NCBI GenBank assembly: GCA_023423775.1
Contig: JAFAEZ010000183.1
Span: forward strand, 1-10,853
Direction: 5' to 3'
Source: Pseudomonadota bacterium
GTDB taxonomy: Bacteria; Pseudomonadota; Alphaproteobacteria; Sphingomonadales; Sphingomonadaceae
Length of the DNA: 10,853 nt
Part shown: positions 1 through 9,297 of the stretch, piece after piece
Layout of the letters: each line of letters begins with the position of its first letter
Numbering within the stretch: the stretch's first letter is position 1
Program-made: the position numbers and the translations under genes
Notes under the pieces: model-generated
What the model saw: the letters and a program-made list of their open reading frames with translations, nothing else
What the model was told of the DNA's origin: nothing
Database searches by the model: none

Positions 1-605
1 TCGTAGCGCAGCGCGTCGCCGAAGCGATGGACGGTCAGGCGCCCCGGCTCGAAATCGACCTTAATGTCGGCGAAGTCGACCACGCCGAGATCGTTCGGCG
101 TGAGCACGAAGGTCAGCGCGTTGCCGGCCATTGGATCGACGGGGAAGCGCGGCGAGGCGAGCGCGTGCATAGGCACCGCGAATTCGATCCAGCGTATCGT
201 GCGATGCTCGTCGCGCGGCAGGCTCCAGCCATAATCCTGGGTGTAGCCCTCGACCGGCGCGCCGCGGTCAAAGCCGACCCGGACATCGACGCCCGCTATG
301 CCGCGGCCGTCCGGCCAGACCACCCTGACGGCTAGCGGCGCGTCTTTGCTCGTCGCCCTCGCCGTCTGGGTGAAGACCGGAGGGACCGGCTTCGGCTGGG
401 TGGTCAGGCGGATGCGGTTCCCGTCCTGGCTCCATCGCCCTTCGGCCCGCTCGTCGAGTGCGCCCGCGGCGAGAAAATATTGGAAGCGTCCGTCGGGCGC
501 GAGGCGCAGCGCCGAAGCCACGTCCTGCGTGCCGACCAGGCGATACTCCCCGGCGGGCCCGCCGGCTGCCACACCCGCCAGAAGCAGGGCGGCGAGCCAG
601 GCCAT
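1..605 (-). CDS. Exported protein of unknown function (3' end outside the window)
   Basis: An open frame of 201 residues starts at ATG 603-605 and continues past the left edge without a stop, so the C-terminus is missing. Residues 1-18 look like a signal peptide: a short N-terminus, a hydrophobic run (LAALLLAGVAA), then small residues. The protein therefore probably acts in the periplasm or outer envelope. Residues about 20-70 alternate short beta-like strands with turns (for example LAPDGRFQYF, EGRWSQDGNRIRL), which recalls lipocalin-like or other beta-sandwich folds, but I do not recognise a family. A second strand-rich stretch (residues 92-200) follows a Pro/Thr-rich linker. The start lies 2 nt after the stop of the EAL-domain gene, so the two are almost certainly cotranscribed and probably translationally coupled; no strong Shine-Dalgarno is visible. 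The link to c-di-GMP signalling is inferred from position only. Confidence 0.75.
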   Translation of the reverse strand, partial: MAWLAALLLAGVAAGGPAGEYRLVGTQDVASALRLAPDGRFQYFLAAGALDERAEGRWSQDGNRIRLTTQPKPVPPVFTQTARATSKDAPLAVRVVWPDGRGIAGVDVRVGFDRGAPVEGYTQDYGWSLPRDEHRTIRWIEFAVPMHALASPRFPVDPMAGNALTFVLTPNDLGVVDFADIKVDFEPGRLTVHRFGDALRY

Positions 606-607
606 CG

Positions 608-2620
608 TCAGGCCGCCACCAAGGCGGCAAGCGTCGCCGAATCGATCGGCTTCGAGCAGAGGAAGCCCTGGTAGAGATTGCAGCCTTCCTGGGCGAGCAG
701 GCCCAGTTGCTCCTCGGTCTCGACGCCCTCGGCGATCACCGCGAGGCCGAGCGAGCGCGCCATGTCGATCACGCTGCGGACGACGATGCGGTCACGCGGC
801 GAGCCGGTAATATCCTCGCACAGGCGCTTGTCGATCTTGAGATAATCGAGCGGGAGCGCCTTCAGATAGGCGAGGCTCGAATAGCCGGTGCCGAAATCGT
901 CGATCGCGATGCGCAGACCGCCCTCGCGCAGCTCGGCGAGCAGGGTTGCGGCGGCGTTGAGGTCTTCGATCAGGCCGGTCTCGGTCACCTCGACGGTGAG
1001 GCGCGAGCGATCGAACCCGCTCTTCTCGACCAGCTCGAGGAACTGGGCGGCAAAACCGGGCCGGACGATGTCCTCGGCGGTGATGTTGACCGCGACCCGC
1101 AGGTGCCCGAGCGAGGCCGGCCAGGCCGCGGCCGCGGCGATCGCCTTGCGCTGCACATGGTCCGACAATTGGACGAGATAGTCGGAGCGTTCGGCGACGC
1201 TGAACAGGGTGATCGCGCCGAGCTCGCCATAGGTCGGGTGGCGCCAGCGCGCGAGCGCCTCGGCGCCGGTGATCGCCCCCGTCGTGGTCGAGACCTGGGG
1301 CTGGAACAGGATTTCGATCTCGTCCTTGTCGAGCGCGCGGCGCAGGTCGATCTCGAGCTGATCGCCGAGCGCGGTGTCGCTCTGCGCCTCGCTGTCGAGG
1401 ACCCGGATCGGGCCGGTCTCCGCATTCTTGGCGTCGACCAGAGCGCTGCTGGCGCGGCGCAGCAAGGCGGCGGCATCGTCGCCGGGCGCCGAGGCGGCGA
1501 TTCCGACCCGGCTGCCCAGCGTGATGACGTGATGGCCCGACATGAACGGCCGCGCGATCGCCTCGACCAACTGGCCGGCGATAAACCGCGCCTCGGCGAG
1601 GTTGGTCGGCGCCGCCAGCGCGATCGCGAACTCGGCGCCGGCCAGGCGCGCGACGAAGCGCCGGCGTGGCGCGCCCTCGACGACACGCTCGATCCGCCGC
1701 GCGACCGCCTGGAGCACGCTGTCCCCAGTGGCGCGGCCGAATGCGGCGTTGATGGTGTCGAAGCGGCTGACCGCGAGCAGCAGGACGACCAATTGCGGGG
1801 CATCGCCCTCGGCGCCCGCCAGGCGGCTGCCGAGCCAGGCGCGGGCGGCATGGGCGTCGCGCAGGCCCGTCATCGGGTCGCGCGACTGCAGCGGGCCGTT
1901 ATCGGGGGCGGCGATCGTCTCGGTGCGGCCGACGACGCCGTCGTCGCCGACACGCAGATGATGCGCCAAGCGGGCGCCGTCCTCGTCATGATGGGCGAAG
2001 GCGGTCGATTCGCCGGTCGCGATCAGACGGTCGATCGCGCCGCGGGCGGCCCGGCGACCGTCGGCGTCGAGCTTGCGGAACAGTTCGAGCAGCGGAATGC
2101 GCTGGCCGCCCTCGCCGCCGATCCCCGCCTTGCGCGCGAGCGCCGGGCTGAGTTCGACCGTCGAGGCACCGGGCTGCCAGCGCCACGAGACGCGCTGACC
2201 GGCCTCTTCCGAACGACGCGGACGATAGCCGCCAGCGACGCGCTCGGCGTGGCGCGCGGCAAACTGGACGGCCTTGAGGAACTGGTGGTCGCTGAACGGG
2301 CTCACCAGAAAATGCGTGGCGCCGGCTTCGTGCAGGCGATCGAGCGCGTCGCTGTCGTTGCGCGAAACGAGAACAAGCAAAGCCGCGGCATTAGCCTCGG
2401 CCGGATCCGCGAGCGCGCGTACACCTTCATGCCCGTCTTCGAGCGCACCGCGCGCATCGACCACCGCCACGGCGGCGCCAGACGCGACGAAGCGGGCCTC
2501 GGCATTGGCGGTCCGGCGGGCGGCGATCGGCTGCCACCCTGCGCTTTCGGCGAGCCGAGTCAGTTCGTCGCGATGACGGAACGACAGGATGAACAGGGGT
2601 GCGGACACACCGGCTGCCAT
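608..2620 (-). CDS. Receiver-like/PAS-like/degenerate GGDEF/EAL c-di-GMP phosphodiesterase
   Basis: A 670-residue cytoplasmic protein with no membrane segment, expected to hydrolyse cyclic di-GMP. Residues 5-128 resemble a response-regulator receiver. D55 in VAVVDARG sits where the phospho-acceptor could be, but the usual lysine of the KP(F) motif is serine (LVSPF, 105-109), so it is probably a pseudo-receiver. Residues 143-236 look PAS-like (W147 onward). Residues 245-410 are a GGDEF domain whose signature reads AGAEF (327-331), so cyclase activity is unlikely. Residues 418-668 are an EAL domain with the key motifs intact: EAL 454-456, N512, E544 and E547 in EVTET, DDFGTG 574-579, K595, E631 in AEGVET, and QGF 651-653. 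By family rules the phosphodiesterase should be active, with the degenerate GGDEF perhaps serving as a GTP sensor, as in some known fusions. The ATG is preceded by GGGGG only, a weak ribosome site. It heads a two-gene operon with the exported protein downstream. Confidence 0.9.
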   Translation of the reverse strand: MAAGVSAPLFILSFRHRDELTRLAESAGWQPIAARRTANAEARFVASGAAVAVVDARGALEDGHEGVRALADPAEANAAALLVLVSRNDSDALDRLHEAGATHFLVSPFSDHQFLKAVQFAARHAERVAGGYRPRRSEEAGQRVSWRWQPGASTVELSPALARKAGIGGEGGQRIPLLELFRKLDADGRRAARGAIDRLIATGESTAFAHHDEDGARLAHHLRVGDDGVVGRTETIAAPDNGPLQSRDPMTGLRDAHAARAWLGSRLAGAEGDAPQLVVLLLAVSRFDTINAAFGRATGDSVLQAVARRIERVVEGAPRRRFVARLAGAEFAIALAAPTNLAEARFIAGQLVEAIARPFMSGHHVITLGSRVGIAASAPGDDAAALLRRASSALVDAKNAETGPIRVLDSEAQSDTALGDQLEIDLRRALDKDEIEILFQPQVSTTTGAITGAEALARWRHPTYGELGAITLFSVAERSDYLVQLSDHVQRKAIAAAAAWPASLGHLRVAVNITAEDIVRPGFAAQFLELVEKSGFDRSRLTVEVTETGLIEDLNAAATLLAELREGGLRIAIDDFGTGYSSLAYLKALPLDYLKIDKRLCEDITGSPRDRIVVRSVIDMARSLGLAVIAEGVETEEQLGLLAQEGCNLYQGFLCSKPIDSATLAALVAA

Positions 2621-2662
2621 TCGGTTCGACCCCCTTCCGCCCGGGCGACCTTGCCCTTCGTC

Positions 2663-2688
2663 CCTCTAGCTTGCGCCTATCGCCTCAA
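2663..2688 (-). promoter_or_regulatory. Candidate promoter of the EAL-gene operon
   Basis: On the minus strand TTGAGGCG (2681-2688), 10 nt, then GCTAGAGG (2663-2670) partly fits the Caulobacter-type housekeeping promoter (TTGACGS, N10-14, GCTANAWC). The -10 deviates at two positions. A start near 2656 would give a leader of about 35 nt. It lies in the 148-nt divergent region shared with nadK. Weak call from pattern only. Confidence 0.3.
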
Positions 2689-2768
2689 CAATCGGTTTAG
2701 ACCGCTTGCCCCGCACCAGCACAGCGCGCGCTTGCGGCGGACCGGCACCGGCCCTAGCAATGGCGCCG

Positions 2769-3551
2769 ATGTCGCACAGCAACCATCCGGCGATGGCCCT
2801 TCTCGCATCTCCCGCAGAGGCGGCCATCGCGGCCGAGGCCTTGCTGCGGGAGCGCTACGACTTCGTGCCGCTAGAGCAGGCCGACATGATCCTCGCTCTG
2901 GGCGGCGACGGTTTCATGCTGCAGACGCTCCACGAGATGCTGGACCGCGGCAAGGCCTGCCCCGTGTTCGGGATGAACCGCGGCACGGTCGGCTTCCTGA
3001 TGAACGAATGGCGGATCGATGGCCTCTATGAGCGCGTGCAGCGGGCCAAGAGGATCTCGGTCGCCCCGCTGCGCATGGAGGCGTTCACCGTCACTGGCGA
3101 GCACATCTCCAGCCCGGCGATCAACGAGGTCTCGCTGCTGCGCGAAACGCGCCAGACGGCGCGGGTGGAGGTCGCCGTGAACGGGCGGGTCGTGCTTCCG
3201 GAACTGGTCTGCGACGGCGTGCTGGTCGCGACGCCGGCCGGCTCCACCGCCTATAATCTCTCCGCCCAGGGGCCCATCCTGCCGCTCGGCTCAAAGATGA
3301 TGGCGCTGACGCCGATCAGCCCGTTCCGGCCGCGGCGCTGGCGCGGCGCGCTCATTCCCGACGATCTCAAAGTCTCGTTCCGAGTGCTCGATCCGGTCAA
3401 GCGGCCGGTCTCGGCCGTGGCCGATCAGCGCGAAGTGCGCGACGTGGCCTCGGTCGAAGTCCGCATCGACCGCGAGCAGGTGCTGACGCTTTTGTTCGAT
3501 CCCGAGCATGCGCTCGACGAGCGGATCACGATGGAACAGTTCGCCGTCTGA
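2769..3551 (+). CDS. nadK: NAD kinase
   Basis: ATP-dependent phosphorylation of NAD+ to NADP+ in the cytoplasm, the only route to NADP in most bacteria. From ATG 2769 the protein has 260 residues, close to the short alphaproteobacterial form. Visible family motifs are GGDG (45-48, with catalytic D47), GMNRGTVGFL (68-77), NEVSLLR (119-125) and the long DGVLVATPAGSTAYNLSAQG block (149-168), which builds the NAD site. Start choice: the frame is open to ATG 2706, but the added residues are Pro/Ala/Arg-rich and unlike the family. ATG 2760 and 2793 are also possible; 2769 gives an N-terminus that aligns best with the usual start before the ALLASP strand. No clear ribosome site separates these options. 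No sure promoter was found in the divergent region upstream. A tRNA-Asn gene follows 71 nt later with its own promoter. Confidence 0.93.
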   Translation: MSHSNHPAMALLASPAEAAIAAEALLRERYDFVPLEQADMILALGGDGFMLQTLHEMLDRGKACPVFGMNRGTVGFLMNEWRIDGLYERVQRAKRISVAPLRMEAFTVTGEHISSPAINEVSLLRETRQTARVEVAVNGRVVLPELVCDGVLVATPAGSTAYNLSAQGPILPLGSKMMALTPISPFRPRRWRGALIPDDLKVSFRVLDPVKRPVSAVADQREVRDVASVEVRIDREQVLTLLFDPEHALDERITMEQFAV

Positions 3552-3570
3552 AAAATCTGGGCTGAAGCCC

Positions 3571-3600
3571 TTGCCAGCCCCAAACATCTCTGCTTATAGC
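3571..3600 (+). promoter_or_regulatory. Promoter of the tRNA-Asn gene
   Basis: TTGCCA (3571-3576, five of six matches to TTGACA) is followed after 17 nt by TTATAG (3594-3599), or after 18 nt by TATAGC (3595-3600). The sequence just after the -10 is GC-rich (GCCCGCCCTGCC), the type of discriminator associated with stringent control of stable RNA genes. The mature tRNA begins 23 nt past the -10. This spacing fits a short 5' leader for RNase P. Confidence 0.6.
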
Positions 3601-3622
3601 CCGCCCTGCCTGAACGGGCTGC

Positions 3623-3697
3623 TCCCCGGTAGCTCAGCGGTAGAGCATCCGACTGTTAATCGGACGGCCGATGGTTCGAATCCGTCCCGGGGAGCCA
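3623..3697 (+). tRNA. tRNA-Asn, anticodon GTT
   Basis: A complete cloverleaf can be drawn by hand. The acceptor stem is TCCCCGG (3623-3629) with CCGGGGA (3687-3693). The D stem is GCTC/GAGC (3632-3635, 3643-3646). The anticodon stem is TCCGA/TCGGA (3648-3652, 3660-3664) around the loop CTGTTAA, with anticodon GTT at 3655-3657. The T arm is GATGG/CCGTC (3670-3674, 3682-3686) with loop TTCGAAT. Discriminator G and an encoded CCA end at 3697. A 6-bp hairpin CTTCTT/AAGAAG (3698-3703, 3709-3714) follows directly and may lie in the 3' trailer. No second copy of the 3' end occurs in this window, so there is no sign of an integrated element. Confidence 0.98.
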
Positions 3698-3730
3698 CTT
3701 CTTCCTTGAAGAAGAGCCCGTAAGCGCATG

Positions 3731-3767
3731 AAAAGGCCCGGCTGGAGCGATCCAGCCGGGCCTTTTT
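3731..3767. terminator. Bidirectional intrinsic terminator between tRNA-Asn and the membrane-protein gene
   Basis: A perfect 16-bp stem (3731-3746 with 3751-3766) closes on a GCGA tetraloop of the GNRA type. The GC core GGCCCGGCTGG is flanked by A4 on the left and T5 on the right, so it can stop transcripts from both sides. It ends the tRNA transcript on the plus strand and the dehydrogenase/membrane-protein operon on the minus strand, whose last stop codon lies 13 nt away. Confidence 0.92.
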
Positions 3768-3779
3768 GCATGACCGGCC

Positions 3780-4334
3780 TCAGGCGTCCGCGAGCAACCG
3801 TGCCGGTACCGGGTCGGAGCGCATGTCGGCCGGGGTCTCGAAGTCGCGCGCCGCAGCGCCGCGTGCGGCTGCCGCGCCTCCTGGGAAGCCCGAGCGGTCG
3901 CCATAGTCGCGTTGCTCGCCTCGGTCCTCGCTGACCTCGCGCGTCAGGCTGGCCGCGGTCAGCGCGTCGACCAATGCAATTCCAGCGACCGCGGCGATCG
4001 CCATGCCAGCATTCCGCCTCTGCGTCTCGTCACCCTTGCGAAGGCCCACCGCGAGCACGCCGAGATCAAGCAGATCGCCGCCGACGCGGCTCCAGATCGC
4101 CGGCGCAGGATCGACCGACAGCGCGGCGACGCCGCTGGCAATCTCGCGTGCGCCAAAGGCCTGGAGCAACCGCTCATGACCTTCGAGACCGAGCGCCTTC
4201 GCAAGTCGTCCGGGTGCGACGATCTCGGTGAGGCCGAGCCCGATACTGAACCAGCCCAGGCCGCGCGCGACCCGGTCAGTCATCGTCAAACTCCGGTCGG
4301 GCCGGCTGACCACCAATGTGGATACTTCGTTCAT
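3780..4334 (-). CDS. Small membrane protein resembling the membrane part of cyclase/dehydrase-type proteins
   Basis: 184 residues, function unknown. Two hydrophobic segments are likely membrane helices: about 25-41 (LGWFSIGLGLTEIVAP) and about 109-128 (AGMAIAAVAGIALVDALTAA); residues 86-98 form a shorter hydrophobic stretch. The pattern GLGWFSIGLGL ... FGAREIASG ... WSRVGGDLLDLG resembles, as I recall it, the N-terminal membrane region of alphaproteobacterial proteins annotated as cyclase/dehydrase, where an SRPBCC domain follows. Here that domain is absent and the protein instead ends in an Ala/Gly/Arg/Asp-rich hydrophilic tail (from residue 132). The start is supported by TAGGAGAGG 4 nt before the ATG; this site begins with the stop codon of the dehydrogenase gene, 9 nt upstream, so the two genes form an operon. 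The family match is inference, the gene itself is secure. Confidence 0.8.
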   Translation of the reverse strand: MNEVSTLVVSRPDRSLTMTDRVARGLGWFSIGLGLTEIVAPGRLAKALGLEGHERLLQAFGAREIASGVAALSVDPAPAIWSRVGGDLLDLGVLAVGLRKGDETQRRNAGMAIAAVAGIALVDALTAASLTREVSEDRGEQRDYGDRSGFPGGAAAARGAAARDFETPADMRSDPVPARLLADA

Positions 4335-4343
4335 GATCCTCTC

Positions 4344-5513
4344 CTAGGGCTTCAAAACCACTTTGATGCAGCTGTCCTGCTTCTGCTCGAAGACGCGGTA
4401 CATGCCTGGCCCTTCCTCGAGCGAAGCGGTGTGGGTGATGACGAAGGACGGATCGATCTGCCCCTCCTCGATGCGACGCAGGAGATCGTCGGTCCAGCGG
4501 CGGACATGGGTCTGGCCGGCGCGCACTGTCAGACCCTTGTTCATCAGTTGCCCGAGCGGGATCTTGTCGGCGAGTCCGCCATACACGCCCGGAATCGAGA
4601 GGACGCCGGCGGGGCGACAGACGTAGATCATCTCACGCAACACGTGGACGCGGTCGCTGACCGCCATCGTCGCCTGCTTGACCCGGTCGTACATAGAATC
4701 GATCGTGCTGCTGGCATGGGCCTCCATGCCGACCGCGTCGATGCACTTCTCAGGGCCCTTGCCGCCGGTGAGCTCGTTCAGACGCTCGACCGCATTCTCC
4801 TCGTCGACATTGATCGTGATCGCGCCTGCCGCGGCGGCCATGCTCAGCCGGTCGGGGAGCCGGTCGATCGCGACCACCTGCTTGGCGCCGAGGAGGATGG
4901 CGCTGCGGATCGTCATCTGGCCGACCGGGCCGCAGCCCCAGATCGCAACCGTATCGGTCGGCTGGATGTCGCACTGAACCGCGGCCTGCCAGCCGGTCGG
5001 GAAGATGTCGCCCAGGAACAGCACCTGCTCGTCGGTCAGACTGTCCGGCACCTTGACGTGGGTCGCGTCTGCGAACGGTACGCGCAGATATTCTGCCTGA
5101 CCGCCCTGATAGCCGCCGGTGAGATGGGTGTAGCCGAACAGGCCGGCAGTGGTGTGGCCGAAGACCTTCGATGCGAGGTCCTTGTTGCGGTTGGTGCGCT
5201 CGCACACGGAATAATTGCCGCGCTTGCACTGTTCGCATTCGTCGCAATTGATCGTGAAGGGCACGACGATACGGTCGCCCTTCTTGAGCTTGGTGACGCC
5301 ACTTCCGGTCTCGACGACCTCGCCCATCATTTCATGACCGACGACATCTCCAGGCTTCATCGCCGGGATCATATTGTGGAAGAGATGAAGGTCCGATCCG
5401 CATATCGCGCAGCTCGTCACCTTGATGATTGCATCCTTGGCATCCTCGATCTCGGGATCGGGGACGGTATCGCACCGGATGTCCTGCTTGCCGTGCCAGA
5501 CGAGCGCTTTCAT
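4344..5513 (-). CDS. Zinc-dependent alcohol dehydrogenase, formaldehyde-dehydrogenase-like
   Basis: A 389-residue medium-chain dehydrogenase/reductase of the cytoplasm, oxidising an alcohol or aldehyde adduct with NAD+. Catalytic zinc ligands are C38 (CAICGSD), H60-E61 (GHE) and probably D169 (FLGDIFPTGW). The structural zinc is held by C90, C93, C96 and C104. The Rossmann fold shows GCGPVG (193-198), and D217 at the end of the second strand (VVAID) points to NAD+ rather than NADP+. The insert after residue 104 and the GDIFPTGW motif match the branch called glutathione-independent formaldehyde dehydrogenase-like, whose members often have unproven substrates; S-hydroxymethyl-thiol use is not shown by the sequence. 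The start has AAGGAG about 10 nt upstream. It is the first gene of an operon with the small membrane protein, and diverges from the hemerythrin gene. No EcfG-type box was found on its own strand in the 244-nt divergent region. Confidence 0.93.
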   Translation of the reverse strand: MKALVWHGKQDIRCDTVPDPEIEDAKDAIIKVTSCAICGSDLHLFHNMIPAMKPGDVVGHEMMGEVVETGSGVTKLKKGDRIVVPFTINCDECEQCKRGNYSVCERTNRNKDLASKVFGHTTAGLFGYTHLTGGYQGGQAEYLRVPFADATHVKVPDSLTDEQVLFLGDIFPTGWQAAVQCDIQPTDTVAIWGCGPVGQMTIRSAILLGAKQVVAIDRLPDRLSMAAAAGAITINVDEENAVERLNELTGGKGPEKCIDAVGMEAHASSTIDSMYDRVKQATMAVSDRVHVLREMIYVCRPAGVLSIPGVYGGLADKIPLGQLMNKGLTVRAGQTHVRRWTDDLLRRIEEGQIDPSFVITHTASLEEGPGMYRVFEQKQDSCIKVVLKP

Positions 5514-5704
5514 TCCTGCCTGCTCCTTCTTTTCACCCCACGCACGTCAACCGAACGTACCCGCTGGCGGATCGGCCACAGCCCCGAATTCGAGTGGTCG
5601 CGTGCCAGTAACGGTTCGCCCCGCGAGCACAGGCTGGGAAGCGCAAGTGCCGGAGATTGCAGTCCCTTTTCCTGATCTGCGTTAGTGCCTCGCGGGTCGG
5701 ACCC

Positions 5705-5730
5705 GGAACATCGCTCACCCTCCAAAGGTT
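5705..5730 (+). promoter_or_regulatory. EcfG-type general stress promoter of the hemerythrin gene
   Basis: GGAAC (5705-5709) and GGTT (5727-5730) are 17 nt apart. The alphaproteobacterial EcfG consensus is GGAAC, N16-17, CGTT, so there is a single mismatch in the -10. The -10 lies 27 nt before the ATG, leaving room for a short leader with the AGGAGG at 5747-5752. The rest of the gap (5514-5704) shows no other clear signal. Confidence 0.65.
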
Positions 5731-5757
5731 GCAGCAGCAGTTTCCTAGGAGGTCGAT

Positions 5758-6369
5758 ATGGCAACGAAGACACGTGCGAAGAGCGGTGGCAAAAGTCGCT
5801 CAGGCGAGAGCCTGTTCAACTGGGACAATGCGAATACTGGCGTGCTGGTCGGCGCGGCCGTGGCCGGGGCCGCGGTCGGGCTGGCCGCGAATATGGGGCG
5901 CAAGATGTTCGTTCAGATGTCGAGCGGCGCCAGCGGCGACTGGGTCGAGGCGCTCAAGACGGAGCACAAGCTCGCGCTCGCGATCTTCGACAAGATCCAG
6001 GCGACCGACGACAGCCAGACGATGATGCGCTCGCACCTGCTGGCCAAGCTAAAATATGCACTTACCAAGCATGCGCTCGAAGAAGAGAATGTGATCTACC
6101 CGGCCCTGCGCGAAGCCGACGAGATTGGCGGCGCCGACCGGCTCAACGCCGATCACGGCTATGTGAAGACCTATCTCTACGAGCTGGAGACGATGGCCAA
6201 TGACGATCCGGCCTGGCTCGCCCGCGTGGCCGATTTCCGCGCGATGATCGAAGAACATATGCGCGAGGAGGAAGAAGAGCTCTTCCCGATGCTGCGCAGC
6301 CGCTTGTCCGAAGAGGATAATGCGAAGCTGGGCACGATGATGAACAAGGAAGGCTTCAAGTTCGCCTGA
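5758..6369 (+). CDS. Membrane-anchored hemerythrin-like (HHE) domain protein
   Basis: 203 residues. A basic N-terminus (residues 1-14) is followed by one hydrophobic Gly/Ala-rich segment (28-46, GVLVGAAVAGAAVGLAANM), probably a membrane anchor with the domain on the cytoplasmic side, or a glycine-rich association helix. Residues 60-185 form a four-helix hemerythrin-like domain with the expected di-iron ligands: H70 (TEH), H105 and E109 (KHALEEE), H133 (ADH), H167 and E171 (EEHMREEE). Such domains bind O2, NO or other oxidants, or store and sense iron; which applies here cannot be told. A strong AGGAGG lies 5 nt before the ATG, and an EcfG-type promoter lies upstream, so induction in the general stress response is likely. 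It is transcribed divergently from the dehydrogenase operon and ends at a shared terminator with secA. Confidence 0.92.
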   Translation: MATKTRAKSGGKSRSGESLFNWDNANTGVLVGAAVAGAAVGLAANMGRKMFVQMSSGASGDWVEALKTEHKLALAIFDKIQATDDSQTMMRSHLLAKLKYALTKHALEEENVIYPALREADEIGGADRLNADHGYVKTYLYELETMANDDPAWLARVADFRAMIEEHMREEEEELFPMLRSRLSEEDNAKLGTMMNKEGFKFA

Positions 6370-6381
6370 TCGCCGCATGAA

Positions 6382-6414
6382 AAAAGGGCCGATCCCGATG
6401 GGGCCGGCCCTTTT
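6382..6414. terminator. Bidirectional intrinsic terminator between the hemerythrin gene and secA
   Basis: The stem GGGCCG (6386-6391) with CGGCCC (6405-6410) is extended inward by TCCC/GGGG pairs after an A/C mismatch, with a 3-nt loop, and outward by A4/T4. The plus side ends in TTTT and the minus side reads TTTTTT. It serves both convergent genes; the secA stop codon is 5 nt away. Like the terminator at 3731, it is preceded by GCATGAAAA. Confidence 0.88.
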
Positions 6415-6418
6415 GCTG

Positions 6419-9154
<2,736 letters not shown>

Positions 9155-9232
9155 GGGCGTTCCTGTCGTTAATTATGTGGCCTGCAACAATTGCGGCCCG
9201 GAACAGCCGCCCCCGCAGAAATTGTCCCGGGC

Positions 9233-9261
9233 GATGTAGGGTTGGCCCTTATCCAAGTCAA
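9233..9261 (-). promoter_or_regulatory. Promoter of secA
   Basis: Minus strand: TTGACTTG (9254-9261), 13 nt, CCTACATC (9233-9240). This matches the Caulobacter-type housekeeping pattern TTGACGS, N10-14, GCTANAWC at nearly all fixed positions. Predicted leader about 70 nt. The -35 lies in a perfect 10-bp palindrome GTCAATTGAC (9257-9266), which also provides a TTGACG on the plus strand facing the GFA gene. Confidence 0.65.
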
Positions 9262-9297
9262 TTGACGGGGAAATGTCCGGAAGCCTAGGCAAATGCC

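Noticed and set aside
2693..2704. Inverted repeat CGGTTTAGACCG in the nadK/EAL divergent region as an operator
   Set aside because: Only four bases pair on each side with an imperfect centre, which is common by chance in this base composition.
2706..2768. Longer N-terminus of NAD kinase from ATG 2706
   Set aside because: The extra 21 residues are low-complexity and do not fit the family, and they would fill the divergent promoter region.
458..3031. 857-codon open frame on the plus strand opposite the EAL gene and into nadK
   Set aside because: It is a GC-rich shadow of the EAL gene: no family motifs, Arg/Ala/Gly/Asp-rich, and it overlaps nadK out of frame.
3623..3697. tRNA-Asn as attachment site of an integrated element
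   Set aside because: No repeat of the tRNA 3' end, no integrase and no shift in gene content are seen nearby; core genes flank it.
3912..5675. 587-codon open frame on the plus strand opposite the dehydrogenase operon
   Set aside because: Antisense to two well-supported genes with intact motifs; no recognisable domain and no ribosome site.
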